DNA of 12,728 nt, from assembly GCA_014523525.1 (NCBI GenBank), contig JAATVL010000108.1:1-12728 (forward strand), in the 5' to 3' direction. How positions within the stretch are numbered: position 1 is the stretch's first letter; each line of letters starts with the position of its first letter. A program made the position numbers and the translations under genes. The stretch is from Nitrososphaerales archaeon TH703 (GTDB lineage Archaea; Thermoproteota; Nitrososphaeria; Nitrososphaerales; Nitrososphaeraceae). Shown piece by piece: positions 12,062-12,728 of this stretch. Under the pieces are notes generated by a model. The model searched no databases. It was given only the letters and a program-made list of their open reading frames with translations, and was not told the origin of the DNA.

Positions 12062-12728
12062 ATGACTCTTCAAAGCAGAAAAACTATCGAAGGCCCGTTC
12101 AGAGCACCCCACAGGGCTATGTACAAGGCAATGGGATTGCATGACGCAGATCTAGACAAACCATTGATTGGAGTATCCTCCACTTGCAATGAGGCCACAC
12201 CTTGTAATATTCATCTTGGAAAGCTAGCACACTTTGCTAAAGAAGGTGTATGTAATGCGGGATGTACACCAAGAGAGTTTACGGCCATTTCTGTATCTGA
12301 CGTTATTTCAATGGGCCATGAGGGAATGAAGGCATCTCTAGTAAGTCGGGAAGTAATTGCCGATTCAATTGAACTAATGATGAGAGCTCATCAATACGAT
12401 GGAATAGTGGGTATTGGTGGATGTGATAAAAGTAATCCAGGGACATTGATGGCAATGGCACGCCTTAATCTACCATCTATATATGTATACGGTGGGGCCA
12501 ACATGCCCGGAAATTGGGATGGTAAGCAAGTGACAATTGAGGATGTTTTTGAAGGAGTAGGAACGTATCAGACGGGAAAGTTAAGTTTAGAAGAACTAGT
12601 CAGTTTGGAAAATGTTGCATGTCCATCTGTTGGCTCTTGTGCTGGCATGTATACTGCTAACACTATGGGAGCAGTAGGTGAAGCTATTGGAATGTCATTG
12701 CCTGGAAGTGCTTCTCCACCTGCGGAGA
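12062..12728 (+). CDS. ilvD: Dihydroxy-acid dehydratase paralogue (second copy, 5' part only)
   Basis: The first 222 codons of a second IlvD-family gene that runs off the window. It aligns without gaps to the copy at 1048, with about 72% identical residues by hand count (161 of 222). The three cluster cysteines (42, 121, 193) and the metal-site residues Asp80, Asp122 and Lys123 are all kept, so it should be an active Fe-S dehydratase. Differences fall beside the active site: Gly81 to Val and Ala83 to Ser in the SD(G)I(A)MGHEGM loop, Leu125 to Asn after GCDKS, and Gly194 to Ala in GSC(G)GMYTAN. It may be a second branched-chain enzyme, or a dehydratase with a shifted substrate such as a sugar acid; the N-terminal part alone cannot decide. 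The ATG at 12062 matches the first copy's start. Confidence 0.92.
   Translation, partial: MTLQSRKTIEGPFRAPHRAMYKAMGLHDADLDKPLIGVSSTCNEATPCNIHLGKLAHFAKEGVCNAGCTPREFTAISVSDVISMGHEGMKASLVSREVIADSIELMMRAHQYDGIVGIGGCDKSNPGTLMAMARLNLPSIYVYGGANMPGNWDGKQVTIEDVFEGVGTYQTGKLSLEELVSLENVACPSVGSCAGMYTANTMGAVGEAIGMSLPGSASPPAE

Noticed and set aside
1..12728. tRNA, rRNA, CRISPR repeats, insertion sequences and attachment sites
   Set aside because: I read the gaps for tRNA-like clover-leaf ends, regularly spaced repeats, transposase motifs and long terminal repeats, and found none. A covariance-model scan would be the decisive test for RNA genes.

Overview
The window looks like chromosome of a low-GC (roughly one third G+C) ammonia-oxidising-type archaeon of the class Nitrososphaeria (Thaumarchaeota), possibly of the soil Nitrosocosmicus kind. 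That placement is an inference. What supports it is archaeal information-processing genes (Nop5, fibrillarin, RNase HII, archaeal Trm1 with a zinc knuckle), TATA-like boxes centred about 26-34 nt upstream of start codons with almost no 5' leader, frequent TTG starts, and a secreted protein crowded with N-glycosylation sequons. I see no tRNA, rRNA, CRISPR array, transposase or phage gene.

Layout. 1-246: non-coding or the edge of an unseen gene, with a long hairpin. 247-693 (-): HIT-family hydrolase. 787-975 (+): small zinc-ribbon protein. 1048-2721 (+): complete dihydroxy-acid dehydratase (ilvD). 2764-3510 (+): membrane-anchored, sequon-rich surface protein, convergent with 3538-3936 (-), a VOC/glyoxalase-like protein. 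4057-5082 (+): zinc-dependent medium-chain alcohol/polyol dehydrogenase. 5132-5950 (+): LsrF-like class I aldolase/thiolase. 5985-6110 (+): 41-residue C2H2 zinc-finger microprotein. 6196-8083 (+): nop5 and fibrillarin, overlapping, the protein core of box C/D RNA-guided 2'-O-methylation. 8090-8722 (-): RNase HII, whose reading frame has no ordinary start codon upstream of its catalytic motif. 8847-10019 (+): tRNA m2,2G26 methyltransferase Trm1. 10037-10768 (-): four-helix membrane protein of unknown function. 10911-11669 (-): cysteine hydrolase of the isochorismatase/N-carbamoylsarcosine amidase superfamily. 11670-12061: intergenic, holding a candidate small membrane-protein gene whose frame shifts +1 at a CTT-AGG. 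12062-12728 (+): 5' part of a second ilvD, running off the window.

How the genes fit together. The centre (6.2-10.0 kb) is an RNA-modification and nucleic-acid-maintenance block: Nop5/fibrillarin for rRNA/tRNA ribose methylation, Trm1 for tRNA base methylation, and RNase HII for RNA-DNA hybrids. The flanks are metabolic: two divergent ilvD paralogues (branched-chain amino-acid biosynthesis, or a related sugar-acid dehydratase), a dehydrogenase/aldolase pair likely to act on a phosphorylated polyol or keto sugar, and an amidohydrolase that could release ammonia.

The points most worth a second look are the missing RNase HII start codon, the CTT-AGG frameshifted small gene, the diverged ilvD pair, the C2H2 microprotein, and the LsrF-like enzyme without any visible autoinducer-2 genes.
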